Part shown: piece by piece, positions 23,875-32,503 of the stretch
Layout: each line of letters begins with the position of its first letter
Numbering within the stretch: the first letter of the stretch is position 1
Assembly: GCA_910579835.1 (NCBI GenBank)
Contig: CAJTWQ010000011.1
Location: 1-47,459 of the forward strand
Length of the DNA stretch: 47,459 bases
From: an uncultured Ruminococcus sp.
Lineage (GTDB): Bacteria; Bacillota; Clostridia; Oscillospirales; Ruminococcaceae
Direction: 5' to 3'
Position numbers and translations under genes: made by a program
The notes under the pieces: generated by a model
Databases searched by the model: none
The model's input: the letters and a program-made list of their open reading frames with translations, nothing else
What the model was told of the DNA's origin: nothing

Positions 23875-25143
23875 TCAGTCAAGTGCAGCAAATGCCTGCT
23901 TCAGATCGTTAAGAATGTCGTCAATATTTTCAAGTCCCACAGAAAAACGGATCATACCGCCGTTAATTCCGGCAGCCGCAAGCTGTTCGTCCGTAAGCTG
24001 ACGGTGGGTCGCGCTGGCAGGATGAAGAACGCAGGTGCGTATATCGGCTACATGGACTTCATTAGATGCAAGTTTAAGAGAATCCATGAATTTTACGGCT
24101 GCATTTCGTCCGCCCTTGATAACGAATGAGATAACGCCGCTGCATCCCATAGGGAGATATTTTTCTGCAAGCGCGTGATACTTATTGCTTTTCAGACCGG
24201 GATAATTTACAGATTCAACCTTATCGCTGGCTTCAAGATATTCGGAAACAATTTTTGCGTTTTCACAGTACTGCTTCATGCGTATGGAAAGGGTTTCAAG
24301 TCCAAGATTAAGATAAAATGCAGATTGTGCGGAGGGATAGCATCCAAAATCTCTCATCAGCTGCATTCTTGCTTTCACAATATATGCGGCTTTTCCGTAG
24401 GTTTGAGTATAGATTATGCCATGATAGCTTTCGTCAGGTTCCGTGAACTCCGGAAATTTTCCGTTAGTCCAGTCAAAGTTTCCGGCGTCCACAATAACGC
24501 CGCCGACTTGAACAGCATGACCATCCATATACTTTGAGGTGGAATGAATGACAATATCTGCTCCGTGCTCAATAGGACGGCATAGAATGGGGGTTGGAAA
24601 AGTATTGTCAACAATAAGAGGAACGTCGTTTTCGTGAGCTATCCTTGCAAATTTTTCAATATCGAAAATGGTCAGTGCCGGATTTGCAATAGTTTCGCCA
24701 AAAACAGCCTTAGTATTCGGCTTGAAAGCGGCTCTGATTTCATCATCGGAAGCGTCGGGATCAACAAAAATACATTCGATTCCTAATTTTTTTAAAGTAA
24801 CGGCAAAAAGATTTATAGTTCCGCCGTAGATAGTAGTCGTGGAGATAAAGCTGTCTCCTGCCTTTAGGATATTCAGCAGAGAGCAAAGGGAAGCGGCCTG
24901 ACCGCTGGATGTGCACATAGCTCCGATACCGCCCTCTAAGGCGGCAATTTTTTCCTCAACAGCCATTACCGTGGGATTTTCAAACCGGGAGTAGATGAGG
25001 CTTTTTGTGGGATCATCGAAAACGGCTGCAACATCATCGGTGGAATCATAGACATACGTTGTGCTCTGAACGATCGGAACGACTCTTGGTTCAGTATTTT
25101 TTGGCGTGTAACCTGCATGGAGGCATTTTGTTTCAATGTTCAT
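23875..25143 (-). CDS. metY: O-acetylhomoserine aminocarboxypropyltransferase (sulfhydrylase)
   Basis: This PLP enzyme joins O-acetylhomoserine and sulfide to make homocysteine, or serves as a related gamma-synthase, in methionine synthesis. The 422-residue Cys/Met-metabolism protein starts MNIETKCLHAGYTPKNTEPR. It has the PLP lysine in HSTSKYMDGH at about 210 and RFENPTV near 55-61; CTSSGQAA and IVDNTFPTP follow. The length of about 420 rather than 380 favours MetY over MetB or MetC. I used ATG 25143, which has AAGGAG upstream. An HD-domain gene lies 19 bases upstream on the same strand and may share its promoter. Confidence 0.93.
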   Translation of the reverse strand: MNIETKCLHAGYTPKNTEPRVVPIVQSTTYVYDSTDDVAAVFDDPTKSLIYSRFENPTVMAVEEKIAALEGGIGAMCTSSGQAASLCSLLNILKAGDSFISTTTIYGGTINLFAVTLKKLGIECIFVDPDASDDEIRAAFKPNTKAVFGETIANPALTIFDIEKFARIAHENDVPLIVDNTFPTPILCRPIEHGADIVIHSTSKYMDGHAVQVGGVIVDAGNFDWTNGKFPEFTEPDESYHGIIYTQTYGKAAYIVKARMQLMRDFGCYPSAQSAFYLNLGLETLSIRMKQYCENAKIVSEYLEASDKVESVNYPGLKSNKYHALAEKYLPMGCSGVISFVIKGGRNAAVKFMDSLKLASNEVHVADIRTCVLHPASATHRQLTDEQLAAAGINGGMIRFSVGLENIDDILNDLKQAFAALD

Positions 25144-25162
25144 GGTAAATTCTCCTTTTTTA

Positions 25163-25654
25163 TTACAATGCAGTTTTGATTCTGGATATGCAGAATTCAA
25201 GTATTGCACAGTATTTATCGGTTATGGTGATGATATAGCTCTCCTTATATTTAGGAAGAGGTCTTGTGACAGGCCACATATGCTTTTCGATCATATCACG
25301 CTCCAGAGCGGTTATATCGGTGAGCATTGAAGCATTTTCTGCGGCCATGCGTGAATGCATTGAGCTGTGTGACAGCTGTCCTTTTGTTTTATTTTTGTTA
25401 TATTTTTTTCGATCGTAGTAGAAAAGATCGTGAAGCAGACCGGCTCGTGCGGCAGCACGCGCGTCAAGGTGCAGCTTTTTACAGATCAGATATGTGTAGT
25501 AGGACACGTTCAGACAGTGCTGAAATCGCGTTGTCGAGATATGATGCGTTATTTCCTTAAGCTTATCAAGCTCGGTGCTGTTGATAATATCGCTGACACA
25601 ACTGTAGTAGCTGTCAGAGGAAAGCTCCTTTTTTGAGCATATTGCCTTTAACAT
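25163..25654 (-). CDS. HD-domain phosphohydrolase family protein
   Basis: A 163-residue protein with the HD metal-binding signature. The ligand set is visible as TTRFQHCLNVSYYTY (first His), GLLHDLFYYD (HD), a central His in QLSHSSMHSR, and ITITDKYCAI (late Asp). Such proteins hydrolyse phosphate esters of nucleotides or other substrates; the target is unknown. A longer reading to GTG 25690 would place the start on the predicted transcription start, so I used ATG 25654, about ten bases after AAGGCGG. It is transcribed toward metY and is divergent from the DtxR-like gene. Confidence 0.82.
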   Translation of the reverse strand: MLKAICSKKELSSDSYYSCVSDIINSTELDKLKEITHHISTTRFQHCLNVSYYTYLICKKLHLDARAAARAGLLHDLFYYDRKKYNKNKTKGQLSHSSMHSRMAAENASMLTDITALERDMIEKHMWPVTRPLPKYKESYIITITDKYCAILEFCISRIKTAL

Positions 25655-25695
25655 ATAAAAAAACCGCCTTGTTTCTGAATTATGGTTCACATTCT

Positions 25696-25724
25696 ATTAT
25701 ACTACTTTATGCATAAAAAATCAA
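25696..25724 (-). promoter_or_regulatory. Promoter of the HD-metY unit
   Basis: On the minus strand, TTGATT (25719-25724) is followed by a 17-base spacer and TATAAT (25696-25701). It lies back to back with the DtxR-like promoter at 25757-25785. Confidence 0.7.
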
Positions 25725-25756
25725 TAGGAAATCGATATAAAGAATGGTAAAAAGTG

Positions 25757-25785
25757 TTGTAATTTTTATTATAATATGATATAAT
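25757..25785 (+). promoter_or_regulatory. Promoter of the dtxR-like/murL/murD2 operon
   Basis: TTGTAA at 25757-25762, a 17-base spacer, and TATAAT at 25780-25785 preceded by TGA (extended -10). It lies 38 bases before the ATG at 25823. Confidence 0.75.
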
Positions 25786-25822
25786 ATAAATGAATCTACT
25801 ATTGTGTAAAGGAGAATCACAA

Positions 25823-26209
25823 ATGGCTATTACAGAAGCAGTTGAAAATTATCTTGAAACTATATTGATCCTGTCTAAACAGCAGCCTGATGTTCATGCT
25901 ATAGATATATGCTCATATTTGGGATATTCTCGTCCTACCGTTTCTATCGTCCTGAAAAAAATGAAAGACGACGGACTGGTTACTGTAAACAGTGATAATC
26001 ATATTACTCTAACGGAAAAGGGAAAGCAGGTGGCGGAGCATATCTATGACCGCCATACCGTTATTTCGGAATTTTTTATGCTTCTGGGAGTTAAGCGTGA
26101 TACAGCGGTAGAGGATGCCTGTAAAATAGAGCACGATATTTCTGACGAAACCTTTGAGCTTCTCAGAGCGCATTGTCGCAGACTTGCCGAAGAACAGAAA
26201 ATAAATTAA
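25823..26209 (+). CDS. DtxR/MntR-family metal-dependent regulator
   Basis: A 128-residue transcription factor with an N-terminal winged helix (about 1-65, with DICSYLGYSRPTVSIVLKKM) and a metal-binding dimerisation domain. Likely metal ligands are H78 (YDRH) and C100, E103, H104 in DACKIEHD. The C-x-x-E-H order is like DtxR/IdeR rather than MntR. The position usually occupied by Met10 or Asp8 is Asn9. The SH3-like third domain of DtxR is absent. ATG 25823 has AAGGAG upstream. The murL gene begins 17 bases after its stop codon, so it leads that operon. Whether it regulates murL and murD2 or only itself is unknown. Confidence 0.87.
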   Translation: MAITEAVENYLETILILSKQQPDVHAIDICSYLGYSRPTVSIVLKKMKDDGLVTVNSDNHITLTEKGKQVAEHIYDRHTVISEFFMLLGVKRDTAVEDACKIEHDISDETFELLRAHCRRLAEEQKIN

Positions 26210-26226
26210 CTTGTCCGGAGGGAAAT

Positions 26227-27609
26227 ATGAGTAAATTTGATACGCTGAGAAAAGAACATCCTGTTTTTGTTTTCAGATCATACGACATAAATGAATCGGA
26301 GAATCAGGCGGAGGTTTCCTTTTCCTTTTCGATTCCCGGTTTCGCAGAGTTCAGACCAGGCTGGACATTTCCGAAGCCTAATAATATAGTCGTTTCCGGT
26401 GATCCTGTTTTTGAGCGCCTTGCGTTCAGTCTTGGAATGGCTGAGGCAGTCAGCTACTGGAAAGCCGTTTGTTCGCCGGAATTTCTTGTGGAATGCGGAT
26501 CGCTTAACGATGATCAGAAGGAATGGTGGAAAAAACTTTGGTTTCTGGGACTTGGCGAATTCTTTTATATTAACGGAATTGAAATTTCACAGCAGGAACT
26601 GGTGAATATTGTCTGTACCGAAACAGCGGAAGATGTGTGCGTTACGTATAATCATGAATTAAAAGGATGTCTTGTTCCGATAGGCGGCGGCAAGGATTCG
26701 GCTCTTACTCTGGAAACGCTGAAAAATGCCGGTATGGACTGCCGCTGCTACGCTATTAACAAAAGACAGTCTATAAGTGCGACCGTGAATGCTGCCGGTC
26801 TCAGGCAAGATGAACTTATAACGGCGCAGCGTAAATTCGACCGCAGTCTTATTAATCTTAACAATGCAGGCTGTCTTAACGGTCATACGCCTTTTTCCTC
26901 CGTGGTGGCTTTTTCTGCTGAAATCACGGCATATCTTCACGGGCTGAAATATATAGTTCTGTCTAATGAATCCAGCGCCAACGAGAGTACCGTGGCAGGA
27001 TCAAATGTTAATCATCAGTATTCAAAGAGCTTTGAATTTGAATGTGATTTTCATCAGTATGAGAAAAAATATTTGGGAACAGGCATAGAATATTTCAGTT
27101 TCCTGCGGCCTTTGACAGAGTTTCAGATCGCAAAAATGTTTGTTTTTCACCGGAAATATCTTCCCGTGTTCAGAAGCTGCAATTTGGGCAGCAAGGTTTC
27201 TCCGGATATCTGGTGCGGCGAGTGTCCTAAATGTCTGTTTGTCAGCCTGATTCTTTCGCCTTTTCTTAACATGGATGAACTTAAGGAAATTTTTGGACGT
27301 GATATGCTGAACGATCTGGCTATGGTTTCTTATTTTACGGAACTTACCGGACAGTCTGTGCACAAGCCTTTTGAGTGCGTGGGCAGCGTGGATGAAGTTA
27401 ATCTGGCGGTATCTCTTTCCATAAAAAGGCTTTTGGAGGAGAAACGTGAACTTCCGCTGCTTTTTGCAGAATATGCTGAAAGAGGCTTGTATCATCCTGA
27501 AAAGCTTGACGAGCTCAGCAAGAGTTTCTGCGGGTACTTTAATGAGCGGAATCTTCTGCCGGAGAAATTTAAAACAATTTTAATAAAAGAAATGGAGCGT
27601 CTCCTTTGA
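26227..27609 (+). CDS. murL: UDP-MurNAc-L-Ala-L-Glu epimerase
   Basis: This protein resembles MurL, which uses ATP (releasing AMP and PPi) to invert the terminal L-Glu of UDP-MurNAc-L-Ala-L-Glu to D-Glu in peptidoglycan synthesis. The 460-residue length is right. The PP-loop-like motif PIGGGKDSALTLE lies at 151-163, SNESSANESTVAGS near 246-259, and a CxxCxxC cluster is at C330, C333 and C336 (WCGECPKC). ATG 26227 has GGAGGG upstream. The stop overlaps the murD2 start in a TTGA junction. This tight pairing with a MurD-like ligase strongly supports the assignment, since MurL works on the product of MurD2. The route was first described in Xanthomonas. Confidence 0.83.
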   Translation: MSKFDTLRKEHPVFVFRSYDINESENQAEVSFSFSIPGFAEFRPGWTFPKPNNIVVSGDPVFERLAFSLGMAEAVSYWKAVCSPEFLVECGSLNDDQKEWWKKLWFLGLGEFFYINGIEISQQELVNIVCTETAEDVCVTYNHELKGCLVPIGGGKDSALTLETLKNAGMDCRCYAINKRQSISATVNAAGLRQDELITAQRKFDRSLINLNNAGCLNGHTPFSSVVAFSAEITAYLHGLKYIVLSNESSANESTVAGSNVNHQYSKSFEFECDFHQYEKKYLGTGIEYFSFLRPLTEFQIAKMFVFHRKYLPVFRSCNLGSKVSPDIWCGECPKCLFVSLILSPFLNMDELKEIFGRDMLNDLAMVSYFTELTGQSVHKPFECVGSVDEVNLAVSLSIKRLLEEKRELPLLFAEYAERGLYHPEKLDELSKSFCGYFNERNLLPEKFKTILIKEMERLL

Positions 27610-28943
27610 AAAGATTTGTAAGGCATATAAAGGATCTTACCGAGAGAAAGTCTGTCTGTATTCTCGGATTCGGCCGCGAGGGCAGGGCAACATACGGTAT
27701 ACTGACGAAATACTGCTGTCCGGATTCAATAACTATTGCAGATATAAACAGCATTAACCGGGATGCAAACGCTATTGCCGCAGATACAAGGCTTGTATGC
27801 GGTGAGGATTACCAGAAATCACTTGACAATTTTGATATTGTATTCAAGAGTCCTGGAATTGTTCTTGAAAAGCAGCCCGATGAACTTAGATGTACTGTAA
27901 CATCTGAAACGCAGGTATTTTTTGAGGTTTATCGGGAGCAGATAATCGGGATTACAGGAACAAAAGGAAAAAGCACTGTGACTTCCCTGATATATCATAT
28001 ACTCAGGGAATCGGGAAAGGAATGCATCATTGCGGGAAATATAGGCGTTCCCGTGTTTAATATTGCAGAAAATATGACAGATGAGACAATCGTGGTCTGC
28101 GAGCTTTCCTGTCATCAGCTTGAGTATATGACTGTTTCACCGTCCGCAGCGGTTTTTCTCAATCTCTATGAGGAGCATTTGGATCATTACGGCACAATTG
28201 AGCGGTATTATAATGCAAAGAAAAACATTTATCTTTATCAGGATGAGGACGACTGTCTGCTGATAAACAGCGATATTGCCCCTAAGGATGATGACGGTCT
28301 TGTTTTCTCAATTTCAGACAGGGAATCGGACTCCGATATTTATATAAGCGGCGGCAGAATTAATCTGAAATTCAGCGGTGAGAGTTATGATATTCCGACT
28401 GATAAGATTAGGCTTCTTGGTATTCATAATCATTTCAATATCGCAGCCGCTTTCTTTATGACAGCGCCGTTCGTAAGTCGTGAGGAATTTGAAAAAGCGC
28501 TGTGCAGCTTTAATCCTTTGGCTCATCGGTTGGAATACATTGACACAGTCAAAGGAATACGCTGGTATGACGATTCTATTTCTACTGCCTGCGCTACAGC
28601 GATCGAGGCCGTTAAAAGCGTACCGGAGGCAGGAACTATTCTTATCGGCGGTATGGACAGAGGTATTGACTACAGCCCTCTGGCTGAATTTCTTGGCGGC
28701 TCTGATGTTAATGTTATTTGCATGGAAAGTTCCGGAAAGCGTGTGTACGATATGATGTCAAAGTCGGAAAGAGTTTATTATGTTCCTCACCTGAATGATG
28801 CGGTTAAGCTTGCCGCTGAAATAACGCCGCCGGGAAAGAGCTGTGTGCTTTCTCCGGCGTCTGCCAGCTACGGTATCTTTAAGAATTTTGAAGAACGCGG
28901 AGACGCTTTTAAGAAGCTTGTCTATGAACTTACTGTGAAATAG
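27606..28943 (+). CDS. murD2: UDP-MurNAc-L-Ala:L-Glu ligase (MurD-like)
   Basis: A 445-residue Mur-ligase-family enzyme. The N-terminal Rossmann part has LGFGREGRATYG near 20-31. The central ATP site is GITGTKGKSTVTSL at about 115-128. HLDHYGTIERYYNAKKNIY contains the carbamylated-lysine region, and HNHFNIAAAFF and GGMDRGIDYSPL lie in the C-terminal half. Normal MurD adds D-Glu. Next to MurL, this copy most likely adds L-Glu to UDP-MurNAc-L-Ala, as MurD2 does in Xanthomonas. That specificity is inferred from the neighbour. The start is TTG 27606, overlapping the murL stop codon, so translation is coupled. A canonical murD could lie elsewhere in the genome. Confidence 0.85.
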   Translation: MKRFVRHIKDLTERKSVCILGFGREGRATYGILTKYCCPDSITIADINSINRDANAIAADTRLVCGEDYQKSLDNFDIVFKSPGIVLEKQPDELRCTVTSETQVFFEVYREQIIGITGTKGKSTVTSLIYHILRESGKECIIAGNIGVPVFNIAENMTDETIVVCELSCHQLEYMTVSPSAAVFLNLYEEHLDHYGTIERYYNAKKNIYLYQDEDDCLLINSDIAPKDDDGLVFSISDRESDSDIYISGGRINLKFSGESYDIPTDKIRLLGIHNHFNIAAAFFMTAPFVSREEFEKALCSFNPLAHRLEYIDTVKGIRWYDDSISTACATAIEAVKSVPEAGTILIGGMDRGIDYSPLAEFLGGSDVNVICMESSGKRVYDMMSKSERVYYVPHLNDAVKLAAEITPPGKSCVLSPASASYGIFKNFEERGDAFKKLVYELTVK

Positions 28944-28962
28944 TATTAGAATTTGTGTTGCC

Positions 28963-29086
28963 TTAGAGCCTGTTCAGTATCATTCTGCGCATGTCAGCTT
29001 TGTATATAGCATTGCCGGCCGAATCGGAGATTTGGGGCACTGTTTATACTCGGTAATCCGCACAAAAGATACTGAACCGGCTCTTA
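28963..29086. repeat. MITE-like element with terminal inverted repeats
   Basis: The 124-bp segment starts TTAGAGCCTGTTCAGTATC, and its other end reads TAAGAGCCGGTTCAGTATC on the opposite strand, 17 of 19 bases matching. The interior has no open reading frame. It sits between murD2 and the GH53 gene. A shrunken relative lies at 23099-23142, and a single end-like piece (CCGAACCGGCTCT) is at 2758-2770. Confidence 0.7.
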
Positions 29087-29114
29087 TGAATGAAGTCCCG
29101 CAAAGGAGGTAAAA

Positions 29115-31046
29115 ATGTTACTAAAAAGATTAATTTCTTTTGCAGCGGCGTCGCTTATGCTGTCGTCACTAAGCAGTATGAGTAATTCTGACATAAATAT
29201 ATCCGCAGCTGAAAGCAGGCGTGTCATCTTTGAAAATTTTGATATGTCCGTTAATGACGGCGAACCGATACGAGGTGTGGATATTTCCTCGATAATCGCC
29301 CTTGAAAAGGCCAGTATTGAGTTCTATAATGAAAATGGCGAAAAACAGGACATTTTCAAAACTCTTTCCGAAAATGGGGTTAATTACATCCGCGTGCGTA
29401 TCTGGAATGAGCCGTACACTGAAAACGGAGAAAGTTACGGCGGCGGAAATAATGATTTATATACGGCAGCGGAAATCGGCAGACGCGCGGCGCAGTATGA
29501 TATGAAACTGTTGGCAGATATTCAATATTCTGATTTCTGGGCTGATCCAGAAAAGCAGACGCGTCCTAAATACTGGAAGCATCATGACCATGAAACCCTT
29601 AAAGGTGAGATTTATAAGTATACTACTTGGGTGATTGAAACGTTGACGGAATCCGGTGCAGATGTGGGCATGGTGCAGGTTGGAAATGAGACGAACAGCT
29701 TTTTCTGCGGCGAAACGGATATGTACAAAATATGTGATTTGTTCGCAAGCGGAAACAAAGCGATCCGTGATTTTGATAAGTCCATCCTTATCGCACATCA
29801 CTTTGCAGACCCGTCAACAGGTTACTATGACTGGTACGCTAAAGTAATGAATGAATGCAATCTTGATTACGACGTATTTGCAACGTCTTATTATCCTTAT
29901 TGGCATGGTACACTTGACAATCTTACAAATACACTGAAAAATATCGGCAATACATATGACAAATACGTCATGGTTGCTGAAACGGCATATCCTTATACCA
30001 ATGATGACGGTGATTCATTTGGAAACGCGGTAAATCAGTGGTCGTCGGGTGTTGTGCTGAACTATGAAGTTTCTGTTGAGGGGCAAGCGCAATGCCTTGC
30101 GGATGTTTTTCAAGCTGTTGCCGACGTAGGCGAAAAGGGGATAGGCGTTTTCTACTGGGAGCCTGCTTGGATAGGTAGGAAAGGAATTTCCTGGGAAGAG
30201 CAGAATAAGCTCTGGAAAGAATACGGTTCTGGCTGGGCAACGGACTATGCGGCAGAGTATGACAGCTCTGTAACGGCGGCAGGAGGCTCAAGCTACGATA
30301 ATCAAGGCTTATTTGATTTTAATGGAAAACCTCTTGAATCCCTGAAGGTCTTTGCTAATGTATATCCGCAGAATAAATCTCAAGAGCCGGATATTAAACA
30401 GGAATATACGGACGGTCATTATATAAGGTCGCTTAAAGTTTCTGACAGCAAAAATGCGTCTTACTGGTCGGTTCGCTCAGATTTGCAGAAAGGCGACAAG
30501 GTATTCGGAGACAGAGAATACGAATTTACAGATGTACCTGATTTTATGCTCGGAGCAGAGTGGATATCGACTTCCTGTAATTCAAAGATATTTGCTGGCA
30601 CACAAGCAGAATTTACTGCCGGAGATAATGCGTCGGTATATATAGGACTTGATACGAGGGTTCCTGCGCCTGATTGGCTGAATGACTGGGTTAAAACGGA
30701 ACATGTCATGACTGACAATGGCGAGCCGCCTGTAATTTATCAAATTTACAGGAAGAATTTCAGGAAAGATGAAGTTATAATACTTGGTGATTTGGGTATG
30801 CCTAATGCCGTTAATTATATCGTAGCTGCCGGAGAAATTCAGTCTGGGACTGTTGCTGGCGATGTCAATGCCGATAATCAGTTCACAATTGCAGACATTG
30901 TTATGATGCAGAAATGGCTTTTGTGCGCAGGCGGACTGACAGACTGGACAGCCGGTGATCTTTGTAAGGATGATTGCCTTGATGTGTTTGACCTGTGTCT
31001 GATGAAACGTGAACTGATCAAGCAGAAATTTATGCTGATTGAATAA
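29115..31046 (+). CDS. Secreted endo-beta-1,4-galactanase (GH53) with dockerin
   Basis: A 643-residue secreted enzyme that cuts beta-1,4-galactan side chains of pectin. A signal peptide spans about 1-31. The GH53 domain (about 53-415) has RVRIWNEP, the acid/base Glu192 in VGNETN and the nucleophile Glu289 in VAETAYPY. An uncharacterised beta-rich module follows (about 425-575). It has two stretches with aromatic residues (YWSVRSDL, YQIYRKNF) and may bind carbohydrate. The last 62 residues are a type I dockerin with two calcium-loop repeats: GDVNADNQFTIADIVMMQKW, then GDLCKDDCLDVFDLCLMKRE. It should plug into a cohesin scaffold, as in Ruminococcus cellulosomes. AAAGGAGG precedes the ATG. No cohesin is seen here. 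Confidence 0.95.
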   Translation: MLLKRLISFAAASLMLSSLSSMSNSDINISAAESRRVIFENFDMSVNDGEPIRGVDISSIIALEKASIEFYNENGEKQDIFKTLSENGVNYIRVRIWNEPYTENGESYGGGNNDLYTAAEIGRRAAQYDMKLLADIQYSDFWADPEKQTRPKYWKHHDHETLKGEIYKYTTWVIETLTESGADVGMVQVGNETNSFFCGETDMYKICDLFASGNKAIRDFDKSILIAHHFADPSTGYYDWYAKVMNECNLDYDVFATSYYPYWHGTLDNLTNTLKNIGNTYDKYVMVAETAYPYTNDDGDSFGNAVNQWSSGVVLNYEVSVEGQAQCLADVFQAVADVGEKGIGVFYWEPAWIGRKGISWEEQNKLWKEYGSGWATDYAAEYDSSVTAAGGSSYDNQGLFDFNGKPLESLKVFANVYPQNKSQEPDIKQEYTDGHYIRSLKVSDSKNASYWSVRSDLQKGDKVFGDREYEFTDVPDFMLGAEWISTSCNSKIFAGTQAEFTAGDNASVYIGLDTRVPAPDWLNDWVKTEHVMTDNGEPPVIYQIYRKNFRKDEVIILGDLGMPNAVNYIVAAGEIQSGTVAGDVNADNQFTIADIVMMQKWLLCAGGLTDWTAGDLCKDDCLDVFDLCLMKRELIKQKFMLIE

Positions 31047-31058
31047 GTAAATATGAAC

Positions 31059-31097
31059 AAAAAAAGTCTACTCCTTTTTCTGGAGCAGACTTTTTTT
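31059..31097. terminator. Bidirectional terminator after GH53
   Basis: A tract of seven A, then GTCTACTCC (31066-31074), pairs with GGAGCAGAC (31082-31090) and seven T (one A-C mismatch). The A and T flanks allow use in both directions. Confidence 0.85.
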
Positions 31098-31107
31098 GAT
31101 GGATTGA

Positions 31108-31130
31108 GACATCCCTTCGGGGATGTCTTT
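31108..31130 (-). terminator. UUCG-type hairpin downstream of fba
   Basis: GACATCCC (31108-31115) and GGGATGTC (31120-31127) enclose a TTCG loop on the plus strand. It lies between the GH53 terminator and the fba stop codon, and could assist termination from either side. Confidence 0.55.
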
Positions 31131-31146
31131 GAAAATCAGAATAAAA

Positions 31147-32010
31147 TCAAGCCTTGTTTACGCTTCCGAAAAGTTCCATTTTTTCCTTAACTTTAGCTTT
31201 AATAGCTTCAAATCCGGGAGCGAGAAGCTTTCTGGGATCAAAGCCCTTGCCCTGCTGATCCTTACCCGCCTCTATATACTCTCTTGTAGCTTCCTGGAAT
31301 GAAAGCTGGCACTCCGTATTAACGTTGATCTTAGCAACGCCGAGAGATATAGCCTTGGCGATCATATCGTCAGGGATACCTGTGCCGCCGTGAAGAACGA
31401 GAGGCATATCGCCTACCTTTTCGTTTACAGCAGCAAGTGTCTCGAAGCTAAGACCTGCCCAGTTTTCCGGATATTTTCCGTGAATATTGCCGATGCCTGC
31501 CGCAAGAAAGTCAACGCCGAGATCAGCGATCATTTTGCACTCGTTAGGATCTGCGCATTCGCCGGCGCCGACAACTCCATCCTCTTCTCCGCCGATAGAG
31601 CCGACCTCTGCCTCAATGGAAAGTCCGAGACCGTGGGCAACGTTTACGAGTTCTGTTGTTTTTGCAACGTTCTCGTCAATGGGGAAATGTGAACCGTCGA
31701 ACATGATAGAAGTAAAGCCTGCCTTGATGCACTTGTAGCAGCCCTCGTATGAGCCGTGATCCAGGTGAAGAGCAACGGGAACGGTAATTCCGAGAGACTC
31801 GTCCATAGCTTTAACCATAGCGGCAACGGTGTCGAAGCCTGTCATATACTTGCCTGCGCCCTCAGACACGCCGAGAATAACGGGAGAGTTAAGCTCCTGA
31901 GCTGTGAGAAGAATTGCTTTTGTCCACTCAAGGTTGTTGATGTTGAACTGACCTACTGCATACTTGCCGGCTCTTGCCTTCTGAAGCATTTCTGTAGCTG
32001 AAACTAACAT
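31147..32010 (-). CDS. fba: Class II fructose-bisphosphate aldolase
   Basis: This zinc enzyme splits fructose 1,6-bisphosphate into DHAP and glyceraldehyde 3-phosphate in glycolysis. The 287-residue protein starts MLVSATEMLQKARAGKYAVG. Zinc and catalytic residues appear in ALHLDHGS (catalytic Asp and zinc His), GNIHGKYP and LHGGTGIP, and IKFNV-like IAKINVNTE lies near the end of the barrel. The length and motifs match the Bacillus FbaA/tagatose-type class II group. GAGGAAAT lies before the ATG at 32010. It has its own promoter and a terminator region shared with the convergent GH53 gene, so it is monocistronic. Confidence 0.96.
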   Translation of the reverse strand: MLVSATEMLQKARAGKYAVGQFNINNLEWTKAILLTAQELNSPVILGVSEGAGKYMTGFDTVAAMVKAMDESLGITVPVALHLDHGSYEGCYKCIKAGFTSIMFDGSHFPIDENVAKTTELVNVAHGLGLSIEAEVGSIGGEEDGVVGAGECADPNECKMIADLGVDFLAAGIGNIHGKYPENWAGLSFETLAAVNEKVGDMPLVLHGGTGIPDDMIAKAISLGVAKINVNTECQLSFQEATREYIEAGKDQQGKGFDPRKLLAPGFEAIKAKVKEKMELFGSVNKA

Positions 32011-32503
32011 ATAATTTCCTCCTGAATTTTCATTTAAAGGGTTTAAGCCCTATTATTGACATTATATCACAAATCGGAAATAATTGCAATAGGAATTTTT
32101 ATTTTTTTGGCAATAGTACTGAGTTCAGAGTTTATATCCGCATTTTATACAGAACGTAGATTCAGAAGGATTAACAAAAGAGCAATTTTGACAGCTTTTA
32201 TTTGTACTCACTGCTCCGGAAATATTTCCGGACGAACCTGTTGTCTGACTTTTTTTCAAGTCTGTATAATTCTGAATGGAAAAGAAGCACATAGGTTTAA
32301 AACCAACCCTGATAATAAGAGCGGTGTTGGTAGACCTGTGAGACGAGTATCCGAATAATATTTTGAAAGCGAAAATATGTTCCGCAACGGTTATTATGTC
32401 TATTTTTTCAAGATAAGCTTTCGTGCATTTTACGTTGAAAAAACCTGTTTTACCGATTATCTTTTTATTGGTAAGGATAAGTTCTGTGCTGAGAATCTGT
32501 AGT
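32011..32503. other. Intergenic stretch upstream of fba, no intact gene
   Basis: It holds the fba promoter (32061-32089) and a CCGGAAATATTTCCGG palindrome at about 32216-32231. A decayed helix-turn-helix gene begins near its right end. A 100-residue plus-strand frame at 32056-32358 has no ribosome-binding site and runs over the fba promoter, so it is not called. Confidence 0.5.
32061..32089 (-). promoter_or_regulatory. Promoter of fba
   Basis: On the minus strand, TTGCAA (32084-32089) is followed by a 17-base spacer and TATAAT (32061-32066), preceded by TGTGA. It lies about 50 bases before the fba ATG. Confidence 0.85.

Noticed and set aside
32056..32358. Plus-strand frame of 100 codons upstream of the HTH remnant
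   Set aside because: It crosses the fba promoter, has no ribosome-binding site, and shows no domain.
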